Shown one piece after another: positions 1-5,236 of a stretch of 18,912 nt of DNA. The stretch lies in contig NZ_JBQKGG010000023.1 of NCBI RefSeq assembly GCF_052118925.1, forward strand, positions 1 through 18,912, written 5' to 3'. The translations under genes were made by a program, and so were the position numbers. Every line of letters starts with the position of its first letter. Within the stretch, counting starts at the first letter, position 1. Source of the DNA: Lientehia sp934351765 (GTDB taxonomy: Bacteria > Bacillota > Clostridia > Lachnospirales > Lachnospiraceae). Below the pieces are notes generated by a model, which was given only the letters and a program-made list of their open reading frames with translations, did no database searches and had not been told where the DNA came from.

Positions 1-1
1 T

Positions 2-175
2 CTTCAGTGGGTTAAGAGGCAGCCGGAATTGATGAGCCTGCTAGTAGACAGGTTGAGGAGTTGGGGCTGTATAACATTCGACTCAGAGACACAGACCTGG
101 AGAGGAGTTGACTATCATGGTGACACAGTTTTTCATGGCGATGGTTCCGCCGACCGTAACACACCAGGAGCATAA
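2..175 (+). CDS. C-terminal end of an unknown upstream gene (partial)
   Basis: One frame is open from the left edge to a TAA at 173-175, giving the last 57 residues of a protein that begins outside the window. The fragment is rich in Trp and Arg and contains WRGVDYHGD. I do not recognise the family. The other two forward frames close at 13-15 and 30-32, so this is the best candidate for the gene preceding rusA. It would overlap the rusA start by about 59 bases, which is long for this operon, so it is also possible that the true gene ends in another frame near the edge. Confidence 0.35.
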   Translation, partial: LQWVKRQPELMSLLVDRLRSWGCITFDSETQTWRGVDYHGDTVFHGDGSADRNTPGA

Positions 176-509
176 GGTGTCGGTGGTACATGGCAAGCCG
201 GTGTTCTATGATCCGCCAGAACTAAAAGTGGCAAGAGACAAGCTGACCGCGCATCTGTCCGGTCACCGGCCGGCAGCTCCATACAGCCAGGGCGTCCGGC
301 TTGTGGTCAAGTGGTGTTTTCCCAGAGGCAGACACCGGGACGGGGAGTACCGGATCACGAAGCCGGACACAGACAACCTGCAGAAGCTGCTTAAGGACTG
401 CATGACGCGCCTGCATTTCTGGACCGATGATGCACTGGTAGCGTCGGAGATCGCAGAGAAGTTCTGGACGGAGATTCCTGGGATCTTTGTGAGGATCGAG
501 AGCCTATGA
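117..509 (+). CDS. rusA: RusA-family Holliday junction resolvase
   Basis: Structure-specific endonuclease that resolves four-way DNA junctions; in phages it helps process replication and recombination intermediates before packaging. The 130-residue protein is close to the usual RusA length of about 120. The family signature is clear: KPDTDN at residues 82-87, then W102 and the D104-D105 pair, supplying the conserved acidic metal ligands (D84, D86 and D104 or D105). I chose the ATG at 117 because GAGGAG (102-107) lies 9 bases upstream; the in-frame TTG at 108 directly abuts that site and would add three residues. The stop overlaps the next start in an ATGA junction, so the two genes are probably translationally coupled. 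It opens a tight operon of small phage genes. Confidence 0.93.
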   Translation: MVTQFFMAMVPPTVTHQEHKVSVVHGKPVFYDPPELKVARDKLTAHLSGHRPAAPYSQGVRLVVKWCFPRGRHRDGEYRITKPDTDNLQKLLKDCMTRLHFWTDDALVASEIAEKFWTEIPGIFVRIESL

Positions 510-712
510 GCAATCAGGAGATAGCAGCGGCTGTAAATGAGATCTATAACGGGTTCTGGATCAGGTGGAAAGACCGGAAGAACAGCGAACGGGACTTTGA
601 CCAGATCTACCAGGAATCAAAGAAGCTGCTGGAGAAATATAAGTTCAAGCTGGCACAGGATATGGTTTTGGATTTGCTGGATGAGCTTGGGAGGAGATCA
701 GACAATGGCTAA
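506..712 (+). CDS. small hypothetical phage protein (68 aa)
   Basis: Unknown function. The start ATG sits inside the rusA stop (ATGA), and the end overlaps the next gene by 8 bases, a spacing pattern that supports real translation. The protein is charged and predicted to be almost fully helical, with an aromatic patch (NGFWIRWKDR, residues 15-24) and a C-terminal amphipathic stretch that may dimerise. There is no signal peptide or membrane segment. No domain is recognised; by position it belongs to the accessory/middle operon. Confidence 0.72.
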   Translation: MSNQEIAAAVNEIYNGFWIRWKDRKNSERDFDQIYQESKKLLEKYKFKLAQDMVLDLLDELGRRSDNG

Positions 713-1118
713 ACGGGATGATTACATGAAAGGCAGGCAGGAGGGAATGTCTTATGCCCTAAAGATTGCCAGAGAAGGCGGTCTGGAGGCGCTGGAAAAA
801 GAGATCAAATACCGGAATATCGAGAACTACTGGTATATGGGGCTGAACAAAAAGGAGACCCAGGAAGTCAAGGAGAAGATCGCACTCCGGACGAAGGGAA
901 TCATCACTTGCGTGTCGCTGCTTACCCTGCGGGATGAATTTGGGTTCGGGAAAGAACGCGGCCTGCGGTTTTTAAAGCGGTTTGATACAAAGGTTGACTG
1001 CCTGATCGGAGATCCGGATGACGGACAGACGGTAACTCTGGAAGACTATGCCGAGGTGGTACGCCAGGAGATGGGAATCAAGGTGGAGATCTCGGAGGGG
1101 ATCGGGAGGAAGAAATGA
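705..1118 (+). CDS. hypothetical phage protein with GFGKER motif (137 aa)
   Basis: Function unknown. I place the start at the ATG at 705, with GAGGAG (691-696) 8 bases upstream; the longer open frame begins around 537 but is read out of phase through the preceding gene. The protein is highly charged and helical. Its middle (about residues 70-95) reads as a short conserved-looking block, LRDEFGFGKERGLRFLKRF, followed by an acidic tail segment with LEDYAEVVRQEMGI, a layout I associate with small clostridial prophage proteins without known role. The stop overlaps the next ATG (ATGA at 1115-1118), indicating coupling with the DUF551 gene. Confidence 0.75.
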   Translation: MAKRDDYMKGRQEGMSYALKIAREGGLEALEKEIKYRNIENYWYMGLNKKETQEVKEKIALRTKGIITCVSLLTLRDEFGFGKERGLRFLKRFDTKVDCLIGDPDDGQTVTLEDYAEVVRQEMGIKVEISEGIGRKK

Positions 1119-1528
1119 AAAGCGTAAGAATTGAACTGAAAAGAAGCTGTTTAGAGTGCGACTATTGCGAACTAGAAATCGAAAAGGTATGCGGTCTCAT
1201 TACAGCATGCCAGGTCCTTAGATGTGGACATGCCAATGTGTGCAAGGGGTATATTGATGATCAGGATCCAACAATAAGCGACTGCTTAGAGGAAAAGAAA
1301 GAATGGATCTTGACGGGAGAAAGACTGCCGGAAGATGATACCCTCGTGCTGGTACAGATTACCGGTCAAACCGCAACCACAGGACTTCAGAATGCGATGC
1401 AGATTGGCTACTACGATCTGAACTGGCGCCGCTGGTATATTGATGGGTACGAGGATTTTGTGGGCGAAGTCATAGCATGGCAGCCACTGCCAGAGCCATA
1501 CAAGGAGGGGCAATCATGGACAGATTAA
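1115..1528 (+). CDS. DUF551 protein with N-terminal Cys cluster
   Basis: Two parts are visible. Residues 12-57 contain eight cysteines (C12, C15, C18, C26, C32, C37, C43, C57), beginning CLECDYC and resembling a small zinc-binding fold. Residues 64-130 match the DUF551 pattern common in phages: EWILTGERLPEDD, then VLVQITG, an aromatic strand (WRRWYIDGY), and the diagnostic ending GEVIAWQPLPEPY. The biochemical role of DUF551 is not known; these proteins are frequent in the accessory part of Firmicutes and enterobacterial prophages. The start overlaps the preceding stop in an ATGA junction, and the end overlaps the next gene by 13 bases. The zinc-binding reading of the head is inferred from cysteine spacing only. 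Confidence 0.85.
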   Translation: MKSVRIELKRSCLECDYCELEIEKVCGLITACQVLRCGHANVCKGYIDDQDPTISDCLEEKKEWILTGERLPEDDTLVLVQITGQTATTGLQNAMQIGYYDLNWRRWYIDGYEDFVGEVIAWQPLPEPYKEGQSWTD

Positions 1529-1710
1529 CGCATAAACGATCCAACGGGATCAAAACAGGTTACTGGTCACCGGAAAAGAAAGATGCACTGGTGGAGCGGC
1601 TGGCAGAATATGAGAACACCGGACTGACGCCACAGGAGATCTACAAGCTTAAAGCAGACGGATTCATGGAGATCTTGGGAACGATCTTCGGAGAGGAGAA
1701 ACATGGGTAA
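1516..1710 (+). CDS. small phage protein with LAEYENTGLTPQEI motif (64 aa)
   Basis: Small soluble protein of unknown role. The signature LAEYENTGLTPQEI in the middle is widespread in tiny clostridial phage proteins, usually after an N-terminal MDRLT-like start, exactly as here. I chose the ATG at 1516 because AAGGAGGGG (1502-1510) lies 5 bases upstream; an earlier in-frame start at 1477 lacks a site and lies inside the DUF551 gene. The C-terminal half (residues 38-64) is probably a short helix. It overlaps both neighbours by a few bases, consistent with coupled translation in the operon. Confidence 0.78.
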   Translation: MDRLTHKRSNGIKTGYWSPEKKDALVERLAEYENTGLTPQEIYKLKADGFMEILGTIFGEEKHG

Positions 1711-2104
1711 GCGATACGTGCGTTTTATGGGAATCAAAGAGCTCCGGAAGTATCTGAGGGGAGAAAAGCTGGAGAACCATACGGAGTGGATCTGGGGATC
1801 CGTTGGGTTCTGCTTTTTCGACATGACGGTGAAGCCGGAAGAGAGAATTGAATATCTGGCAAACGTTGTTACGATGGAGGTGGTTGCGGAGTTTGAGAGG
1901 ATTGACAAAACACCAATGCGAAAAGTAATGGGACGGTATCGAAATCCGGAAAGGGACGACTTATTCACATTCCCGATTCCGAAGCAATGGGTGAAAGAGT
2001 ACAGCGTGGAAGAGTACAGCCAGGACACCATGAGACTTGTAAGAGTTGGATATATATCGGATCCGTGGGATGAAAAAATTGCATGGATGGAGGAAACGGA
2101 ATGA
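1703..2104 (+). CDS. hypothetical phage protein (133 aa)
   Basis: Unrecognised. The start ATG at 1703 is preceded by GAGAGGAG (1691-1698) and overlaps the previous stop by 8 bases. The protein is mixed alpha/beta, rich in aromatic residues and Arg/Glu, with WIWGSVGFCFFDM near residues 29-41 and FPIPKQWVKEYSVEEYSQ near residues 90-107. It has no transmembrane segment long enough to span a membrane and no recognised catalytic motif. It is followed directly by the DUF4406 gene in an ATGA overlap. Position and spacing support a real gene; function cannot be inferred. Confidence 0.7.
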   Translation: MGKRYVRFMGIKELRKYLRGEKLENHTEWIWGSVGFCFFDMTVKPEERIEYLANVVTMEVVAEFERIDKTPMRKVMGRYRNPERDDLFTFPIPKQWVKEYSVEEYSQDTMRLVRVGYISDPWDEKIAWMEETE

Positions 2105-2433
2105 AAGTATACATCAGCGGCCCGATGGAGGGCGTGAAAGATTACCTGGAAAATTTCCGGGAGGCAGAAGAAGTCCTGCTGAAGCTGGGGCATGTTGTGG
2201 TGAACCCGGCAAGGTTGGATAAAGCGGTCAAAGGCCGCGGGCTCAGCAGGGAGGATTATTTGGAGCTTGACCTAAAGCTTTTAGAGTGGTGCGATGTCAT
2301 AGTGATGCTGGAAGGATGGCAGCAGTCGCGGGGATGCAACCGAGAGTATGGATATGCCGCAGCAGCGGGAAAGAGCATTATTATATACGAATCTCTCGTT
2401 GAGGAGCTGCAGAAAGGAGAACCGGATGACTGA
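2101..2433 (+). CDS. DUF4406 nucleoside 2-deoxyribosyltransferase-like protein
   Basis: The 110-residue protein begins MKVYISGPM, the first strand and glycine-rich loop of the nucleoside 2-deoxyribosyltransferase-like fold, continues with LGHVVVNPARL, and then D65-VIVMLEGWQQSRGCNRE-YGYA, the hallmark of DUF4406. E82 is the position of the catalytic glutamate in that superfamily. Enzymes of this fold cleave or exchange N-glycosidic bonds of nucleosides or nucleotides; the substrate of the phage DUF4406 group is not established, so a role in nucleotide or NAD-type metabolism is only an inference. The start is the ATG at 2101, overlapping the preceding stop, with GGAGGAAA (2089-2096) upstream. 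The end overlaps the next gene by 8 bases. Confidence 0.9.
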   Translation: MKVYISGPMEGVKDYLENFREAEEVLLKLGHVVVNPARLDKAVKGRGLSREDYLELDLKLLEWCDVIVMLEGWQQSRGCNREYGYAAAAGKSIIIYESLVEELQKGEPDD

Positions 2434-2932
2434 TAAACCGACAAGATTTGTTGAGATGGATTGGCGGGAAGCTCTGCGGAAGTATGCAGACGGCTATGAT
2501 GTCCTGAGAATGGATGTTGAGCCGAGACCCGGAAAAGTAGCACCGGACTATATCACAGACAGCCTGGATGATGTCCTGCAGGGCTATCACTACATGGTAG
2601 ATCAGATGTCCGGGCCGGAAGAAGCAGAATCGCAGGAAGAGAAAGAGGCAGCAGGATCGGACGAAGACCAGTCGAGTGTCCAGAAGCCCAAGGCAAGGAG
2701 GCAGTACATAAACGCCGAGGATAAGGAGGCCATCACCGAATTATACAAAGCAGGACGGGAGATGGAGGAGATTGCAGAAGCACTGGGACTGTATCTGTCG
2801 GCAGTGAGCCGGTACATCAAAGAGGCTGGGCTGGGAGACGAGCGATATAAAGGCAAAGTAATCCCTAGCACAGGTAGCGCACCGGTGACAGCGGCGGTAT
2901 ATAATGGCGGCACCGGAAAAAAGGGTAACTGA
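2426..2932 (+). CDS. helix-turn-helix DNA-binding protein (168 aa)
   Basis: Likely DNA-binding protein. I start it at the ATG at 2426, 5 bases after AAAGGAGA (2413-2420). Residues 1-60 form a small domain beginning MTDKPTRFVEMDWREALRKYADG, a pattern seen in other phage proteins without known role. Residues 61-92 are a low-complexity acidic linker rich in Glu, Ser and Ala. Residues 97-135 form a helix-turn-helix like those of resolvases and Sigma-70-like families (EDKEAITELYKAGREMEEIA, then a recognition helix near LSAVSRYIKEAG). The C-terminal tail is Gly/Thr/Lys-rich. It may regulate the operon or a later one; no target can be assigned. It is the last gene before the DUF1492 regulator. Confidence 0.75.
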   Translation: MTDKPTRFVEMDWREALRKYADGYDVLRMDVEPRPGKVAPDYITDSLDDVLQGYHYMVDQMSGPEEAESQEEKEAAGSDEDQSSVQKPKARRQYINAEDKEAITELYKAGREMEEIAEALGLYLSAVSRYIKEAGLGDERYKGKVIPSTGSAPVTAAVYNGGTGKKGN

Positions 2933-2973
2933 TAGTATCAAAAATCAATCCAAATCCAAGGGGAGGGAACAAG

Positions 2974-3384
2974 GTGACAATCGACGAGAAAAAAGAGTAC
3001 CTGAAATCATACCGAAAGATCGGCCGGGAACTGCGCTCCCTCTCCGAGGAGATCAGACAGCTGAGAGATGCCTGGGTGCTGCCTAGCATTGTGGCGGACG
3101 GGCTGCCTAAAAGCAGCGGCGGGAGTGATTTATCCGAATATGCGGCCAGGCTTGACGAGCTAGAGCGCAAGCTCCGGGAAAAGGCAGCAGAACTGTACAA
3201 GCGCCAGACAGAGATCGAGGCAAATATCAGCGCCATGAAGGACGCAAACGAACGGACTGTCCTCCGGAACTATTATCTTTGCGGGATGCCGTGGGAACGG
3301 GTAGCGGGGGAGATGGGATATAGCTGGCGGCAGATCCACAGAATACATGGAGAGGCACTGATCCATTTTGAAAAGATGGCATAG
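2974..3384 (+). CDS. DUF1492/ArpU-like phage transcriptional regulator
   Basis: Belongs to the DUF1492 group, related to the ArpU/RinA-type late-gene activators and to sigma-70 region 4. The first about 85 residues form a long charged coiled coil (LRSLSEEIRQL, then ARLDELERKLREKAAELYKRQTE), interrupted by a Gly/Ser-rich loop near residues 43-52. The C-terminal part (about 90-136) carries the diagnostic ERTVLRNYYLCGMPWERVAGEMGYSW followed by a recognition helix RQIHRIHGEAL, as in region 4 of sigma factors. The start is GTG at 2974, six bases after AAGGGGAGGG (2958-2967). It lies immediately before a possible extended -10 promoter and the packaging genes, the usual place of late regulators, so activation of the late operon is the likely job. 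Confidence 0.87.
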   Translation: MTIDEKKEYLKSYRKIGRELRSLSEEIRQLRDAWVLPSIVADGLPKSSGGSDLSEYAARLDELERKLREKAAELYKRQTEIEANISAMKDANERTVLRNYYLCGMPWERVAGEMGYSWRQIHRIHGEALIHFEKMA

Positions 3385-3386
3385 AA

Positions 3387-3411
3387 TGGCACACATACTC
3401 TGTGGTATAGT
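3387..3411 (+). promoter_or_regulatory. candidate activator-dependent promoter after the DUF1492 gene
   Basis: A TG-G-TATAGT extended -10 element lies at 3403-3411, 18 bases after the regulator stop codon. No -35 hexamer is present at the right distance (3383-3388 is unlike TTGACA), but TGGCAC at 3387-3392 and a CACA/TGTG inverted repeat (3390-3393 and 3401-3404) lie just upstream. That layout fits a promoter needing an activator, plausibly the ArpU-like protein encoded next to it. Confidence 0.4.
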
Positions 3412-3431
3412 GTAAACAGCGAAAAGAGAAG

Positions 3432-3461
3432 AAAAAGACCCCGAAGCGGGCAAAACTTTTT
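3432..3461 (+). terminator. weak terminator-like hairpin
   Basis: An interrupted inverted repeat is visible: AAAAAG (3432-3437) pairs with CTTTTT (3456-3461), around an inner CCCG-AAG-CGGG stem (3440-3450). It may end the middle operon or be bypassed by late transcripts. The unpaired bases between the two stems and the short T run make it a weak candidate. Confidence 0.3.
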
Positions 3462-3547
3462 GCAACCACCTGTGTATTCCGATGGAACATCCTGCAGAAA
3501 TGCGGGGTGTTTCGTTGTACAGAAACATAAAATAATTTCAAAACCCA

Positions 3548-3576
3548 TTGACTTTTGTCATGACATAAGTTATAAT
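3548..3576 (+). promoter_or_regulatory. strong vegetative promoter with palindromic operator in the spacer
   Basis: TTGACT (3548-3553) and a perfect TATAAT (3571-3576) are separated by 17 bases, a near-consensus sigma-A promoter with a start expected near 3583. The spacer and -35 edge (3551-3570) form a 20-base palindrome matching its reverse complement at 18 positions: core TGTCATGACA (3556-3565) flanked by ACTT (3551-3554) and AAGT (3567-3570). A dimeric repressor bound here would block RNA polymerase. The local sequence is AT-rich (17 G/C in the 60 bases from 3541). It drives the small genes at 3644 and 3893. Confidence 0.8.
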
Positions 3577-3643
3577 AAAGATACAGTTAAGGGAAACAAA
3601 AAACCGAGACGAGTAAGGTGGCAGGTGCCGGAAAGGAGAAAAC

Positions 3644-3787
3644 ATGGAAGAAGAAATGGGGAACGTAAGCGAACTGTTAAAAGAGGCCGTAGAAGAAAAC
3701 CAGACAAGAAAAATCCTGTTAATCCTCAATGACTGTAAAGACCTTGAGGAAGCGAAAGAAAAAGTAAAGGCCTTACTCAACAAATAA
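3644..3787 (+). CDS. 47-aa acidic/leucine-rich small protein
   Basis: A short gene under the strong promoter at 3548. AAAGGAG (3632-3638) lies 5 bases before the ATG at 3644. The product is charged and helical, with two Leu-rich amphipathic helices (VSELLKEAVEENQTRKILLIL, about residues 8-28, and DLEEAKEKVKALLNK at the end) joined by NDCK. It has no signal peptide. I know of similar tiny proteins next to ribbon-helix-helix genes in Lachnospiraceae mobile elements, but no function; this association is from memory and untested here. Its length, start signal and position under a clear promoter support real expression. Confidence 0.65.
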   Translation: MEEEMGNVSELLKEAVEENQTRKILLILNDCKDLEEAKEKVKALLNK

Positions 3788-3811
3788 GTAAGACCTAAAC
3801 CCAAACACACA

Positions 3812-3836
3812 GCAGGCGGTACTTGCCACCGCCTGC
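3812..3836 (+). promoter_or_regulatory. stable intergenic hairpin between the 47-aa and RHH genes
   Basis: GCAGGCGGT (3812-3820) is fully complementary to ACCGCCTGC (3828-3836), leaving a 7-base loop. No T run follows, so it is not a standard terminator. It could protect the upstream mRNA end, be a processing site, or attenuate transcription between the two small genes. Confidence 0.55.
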
Positions 3837-3892
3837 ACCCATTAGAATGATAGCACAATAATGGGGAAAAGGCAAGAACTGAGAGGAGACCT

Positions 3893-4072
3893 GTGGAAAG
3901 AAAGAAGATGGGGCGTCCATCAGATTCCCCGAAGGTATACCGGGAGAGCTTCCGGCTTTCTGAAAAGGACATGGAAAAAATCAGATTCTGTATGGACAAT
4001 GCAGGAATGAGCAAGACCGAGGTCATCAGGGCCGGAATAGAAGCGGTATATCAGAAAGCAAAAACAGAATAG
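3893..4072 (+). CDS. CopG/Arc-type ribbon-helix-helix regulator (59 aa)
   Basis: Small DNA-binding protein of the ribbon-helix-helix class. After a basic leader with the motif GRPSDSPK (residues 7-14) comes a beta strand YRESFRLSEKD, helix A (MEKIRFCMDNAG) and helix B (SKTEVIRAGIEAVYQKA), the order typical of CopG/Arc proteins, which dimerise through the strand and bind short palindromes. The start is GTG at 3893 with GAGAGGAG (3881-3888) upstream; ATG 3908 is a weaker alternative. It shares a transcript with the 47-aa gene. The palindrome inside their promoter at 3551-3570 is a plausible autoregulatory site, an inference from layout. A hairpin terminator follows the gene directly. Confidence 0.8.
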   Translation: MERKKMGRPSDSPKVYRESFRLSEKDMEKIRFCMDNAGMSKTEVIRAGIEAVYQKAKTE

Positions 4073-4077
4073 GCATA

Positions 4078-4111
4078 AAATACCATCAGTCGAAAGGCCG
4101 GTGGTATTTTT
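4078..4111 (+). terminator. rho-independent terminator after the RHH gene
   Basis: AAATACCATC (4078-4087) pairs with GGTGGTATTT (4100-4109) with one G-T pair, around a 12-base loop, and the right arm runs into a T stretch (4107-4111). It closes the transcription unit begun at 3548. It also lies just before the ribosome binding site of the next gene (GGAGA, 4114-4118), so read-through RNA would place this hairpin in that gene's leader. Confidence 0.7.
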
Positions 4112-4125
4112 GTGGAGAAAATCAC

Positions 4126-5004
4126 ATGAAAAGTAAAACCTACGAAGAATTCGTAGAGAAATTCAAACCGAAGAAAACAACGGACGACTGCTACACGCCG
4201 CCAGAAATTTATGAAGTCATAAAATCATGGGCGTGCAAACGGTATGGGATCGACCCAGATAAAGTGGTGCGGCCATTCTGGCCGGGAGCAGACTATCTAA
4301 CCACAGAATATCCGGACGGCTGCGTGGTTATAGATAACCCGCCGTTTTCTATCTTGTCAAAAATATGCAGCTTTTACTTGGAACGGGAGATCCCGTTCTT
4401 TTTGTTTTGTCCATCACTCACGGCTTTTTCCGGAAAGTCCATTGTGCAAAGAACAAGTCATATTATATGCGACTGTGAAATCATTTATGAAAACGGTGCT
4501 GATGTGAAAACATCGTTTATCACAAGTTTTGATCCGGAGATCACAGCGCAGACATCGCCGGAATTGACAAGGCTGGTCAACGACGTATCAAAGAAGATAA
4601 AAACGACCAGAACCCTGCCGAAATATGATTATCCGGATTATATCGTGACAGCGGCAATGATGCAGCGCTATGCAAGGTACGGAGTGGATTTCAGGGTTGA
4701 AAGAGAAGCCTGCATGTGCATAAGTGCATTGGATGCACAGCGGGCAACAAAGAAGACCATATTTGGCGGCGGGCTGCTGTTAGCAGAGAAAGCGGCAGCA
4801 GAGAAAGCGGCAGCAGAGAAAGCGGCAGCAGAGAAAGCGGCAGCAGAGAAAGCGGCAGCAGAGAAAGCGGTAGCAGAGAAAACGGCAGCAGAGAGATACG
4901 CCTTATCAGAAAGAGAACTGGATCTTGTGAAAAAGTTAGGAGGCGAAAGCGATGAGGTACAGGAAAAGACCGGAGATGGTGGAAGCCTTCCGCCTGACCG
5001 ATGA
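4126..5004 (+). CDS. DNPPF-motif DNA methyltransferase-like protein with helical repeat
   Basis: 292 residues. Residues 1-210 resemble a phage family related to EcoRI-type adenine methyltransferases: DDCYTPPEIYEVI (20-32), then RPFWPGADY (49-57) and YPDGCVVIDNPPFS (62-75), where D70-N71-P72-P73-F74 is the catalytic motif IV of N6-adenine methyltransferases. A classical SAM-binding glycine motif is not obvious, so activity is not assured; similar proteins are sometimes labelled ParB-like. Residues 220-259 are a run of AEKAA units forming a long Ala/Glu/Lys helix, followed by a charged tail. G+C is lower than in neighbours (about 42% over 4321-4560, hand count). The ATG at 4126 follows GGAGA. 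The last 53 bases overlap the next gene. Confidence 0.72.
   Translation: MKSKTYEEFVEKFKPKKTTDDCYTPPEIYEVIKSWACKRYGIDPDKVVRPFWPGADYLTTEYPDGCVVIDNPPFSILSKICSFYLEREIPFFLFCPSLTAFSGKSIVQRTSHIICDCEIIYENGADVKTSFITSFDPEITAQTSPELTRLVNDVSKKIKTTRTLPKYDYPDYIVTAAMMQRYARYGVDFRVEREACMCISALDAQRATKKTIFGGGLLLAEKAAAEKAAAEKAAAEKAAAEKAAAEKAVAEKTAAERYALSERELDLVKKLGGESDEVQEKTGDGGSLPPDR
4783..4902 (+). repeat. 15-bp in-frame tandem repeat
   Basis: The unit GCAGAGAAAGCGGCA occurs five times perfectly (4783-4857), then as two copies with one change each (4858-4887) and a degenerate eighth copy (4888-4902). Each unit encodes Ala-Glu-Lys-Ala-Ala. Because 15 is a multiple of three, copy number changes would lengthen or shorten the protein without shifting frame. 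The repeat lacks stop codons in any frame, which explains several false open frames here. Confidence 0.95.
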
Positions 5005-5236
5005 TCCGGATCGAGAAGCACCTGTCTGGTTTACCCAGGCGGTCATCGATGAGCGGATCTGGATTGACCGAAGCATATCGGACGGACATATCGAAGTGTA
5101 TGGCTGTACGATCCAGACACCGGTAGGGAGATTACAAGCAAGGCTTGGGGATTATGTGATCCGGGAGAAAGACGGAACCATCTATCCATGCAGAGCCAAA
5201 ACGTTTGGAGCCAGATACGAAAGGGTGAGAACCTGA
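4952..5236 (+). CDS. PGDYG-like small phage protein
   Basis: 94 residues. It matches a frequent phage protein type that starts MRYRK-P-VEAF and later has a GDY(V/I)IR segment followed by YPC and an F..RYE ending; here RYRKRPEMVEAFRL at the start, LGDYVIREKDGTIYPCRAKTF near residues 65-85, and a final ARYERV. The role is unknown. The fold is probably a small beta-rich domain. The start ATG is 8 bases after AGGAGG (4938-4943), which lies inside the preceding gene, so the pair is likely coupled. Its stop overlaps the HNH gene start in a TGATG junction. Confidence 0.85.
   Translation: MRYRKRPEMVEAFRLTDDPDREAPVWFTQAVIDERIWIDRSISDGHIEVYGCTIQTPVGRLQARLGDYVIREKDGTIYPCRAKTFGARYERVRT

Noticed and set aside
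1567..2193. Minus-strand open frame of 208 codons
   Set aside because: It runs opposite three overlapping plus-strand genes with good start signals and shows no domain or RBS.
3460..3732. Basic 90-codon plus-strand frame from 3460
   Set aside because: It would begin before the strong promoter start site, lacks an RBS, and is out of frame with the well-supported 47-aa gene within the same stretch.
4783..4902. Possible CRISPR array or origin iterons
   Set aside because: Units are directly adjacent without spacers, are only 15 bases long and keep one coding frame, so a protein-coding tandem repeat explains them.
4668..5089. Open frames on both strands across the 15-bp repeat, giving Ala/Phe/Ser- or Leu/Pro/Ser-rich proteins
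   Set aside because: The repeat unit lacks stop codons in every frame, so these frames are by-products; only the frame continuous with the DNPPF domain is supported.
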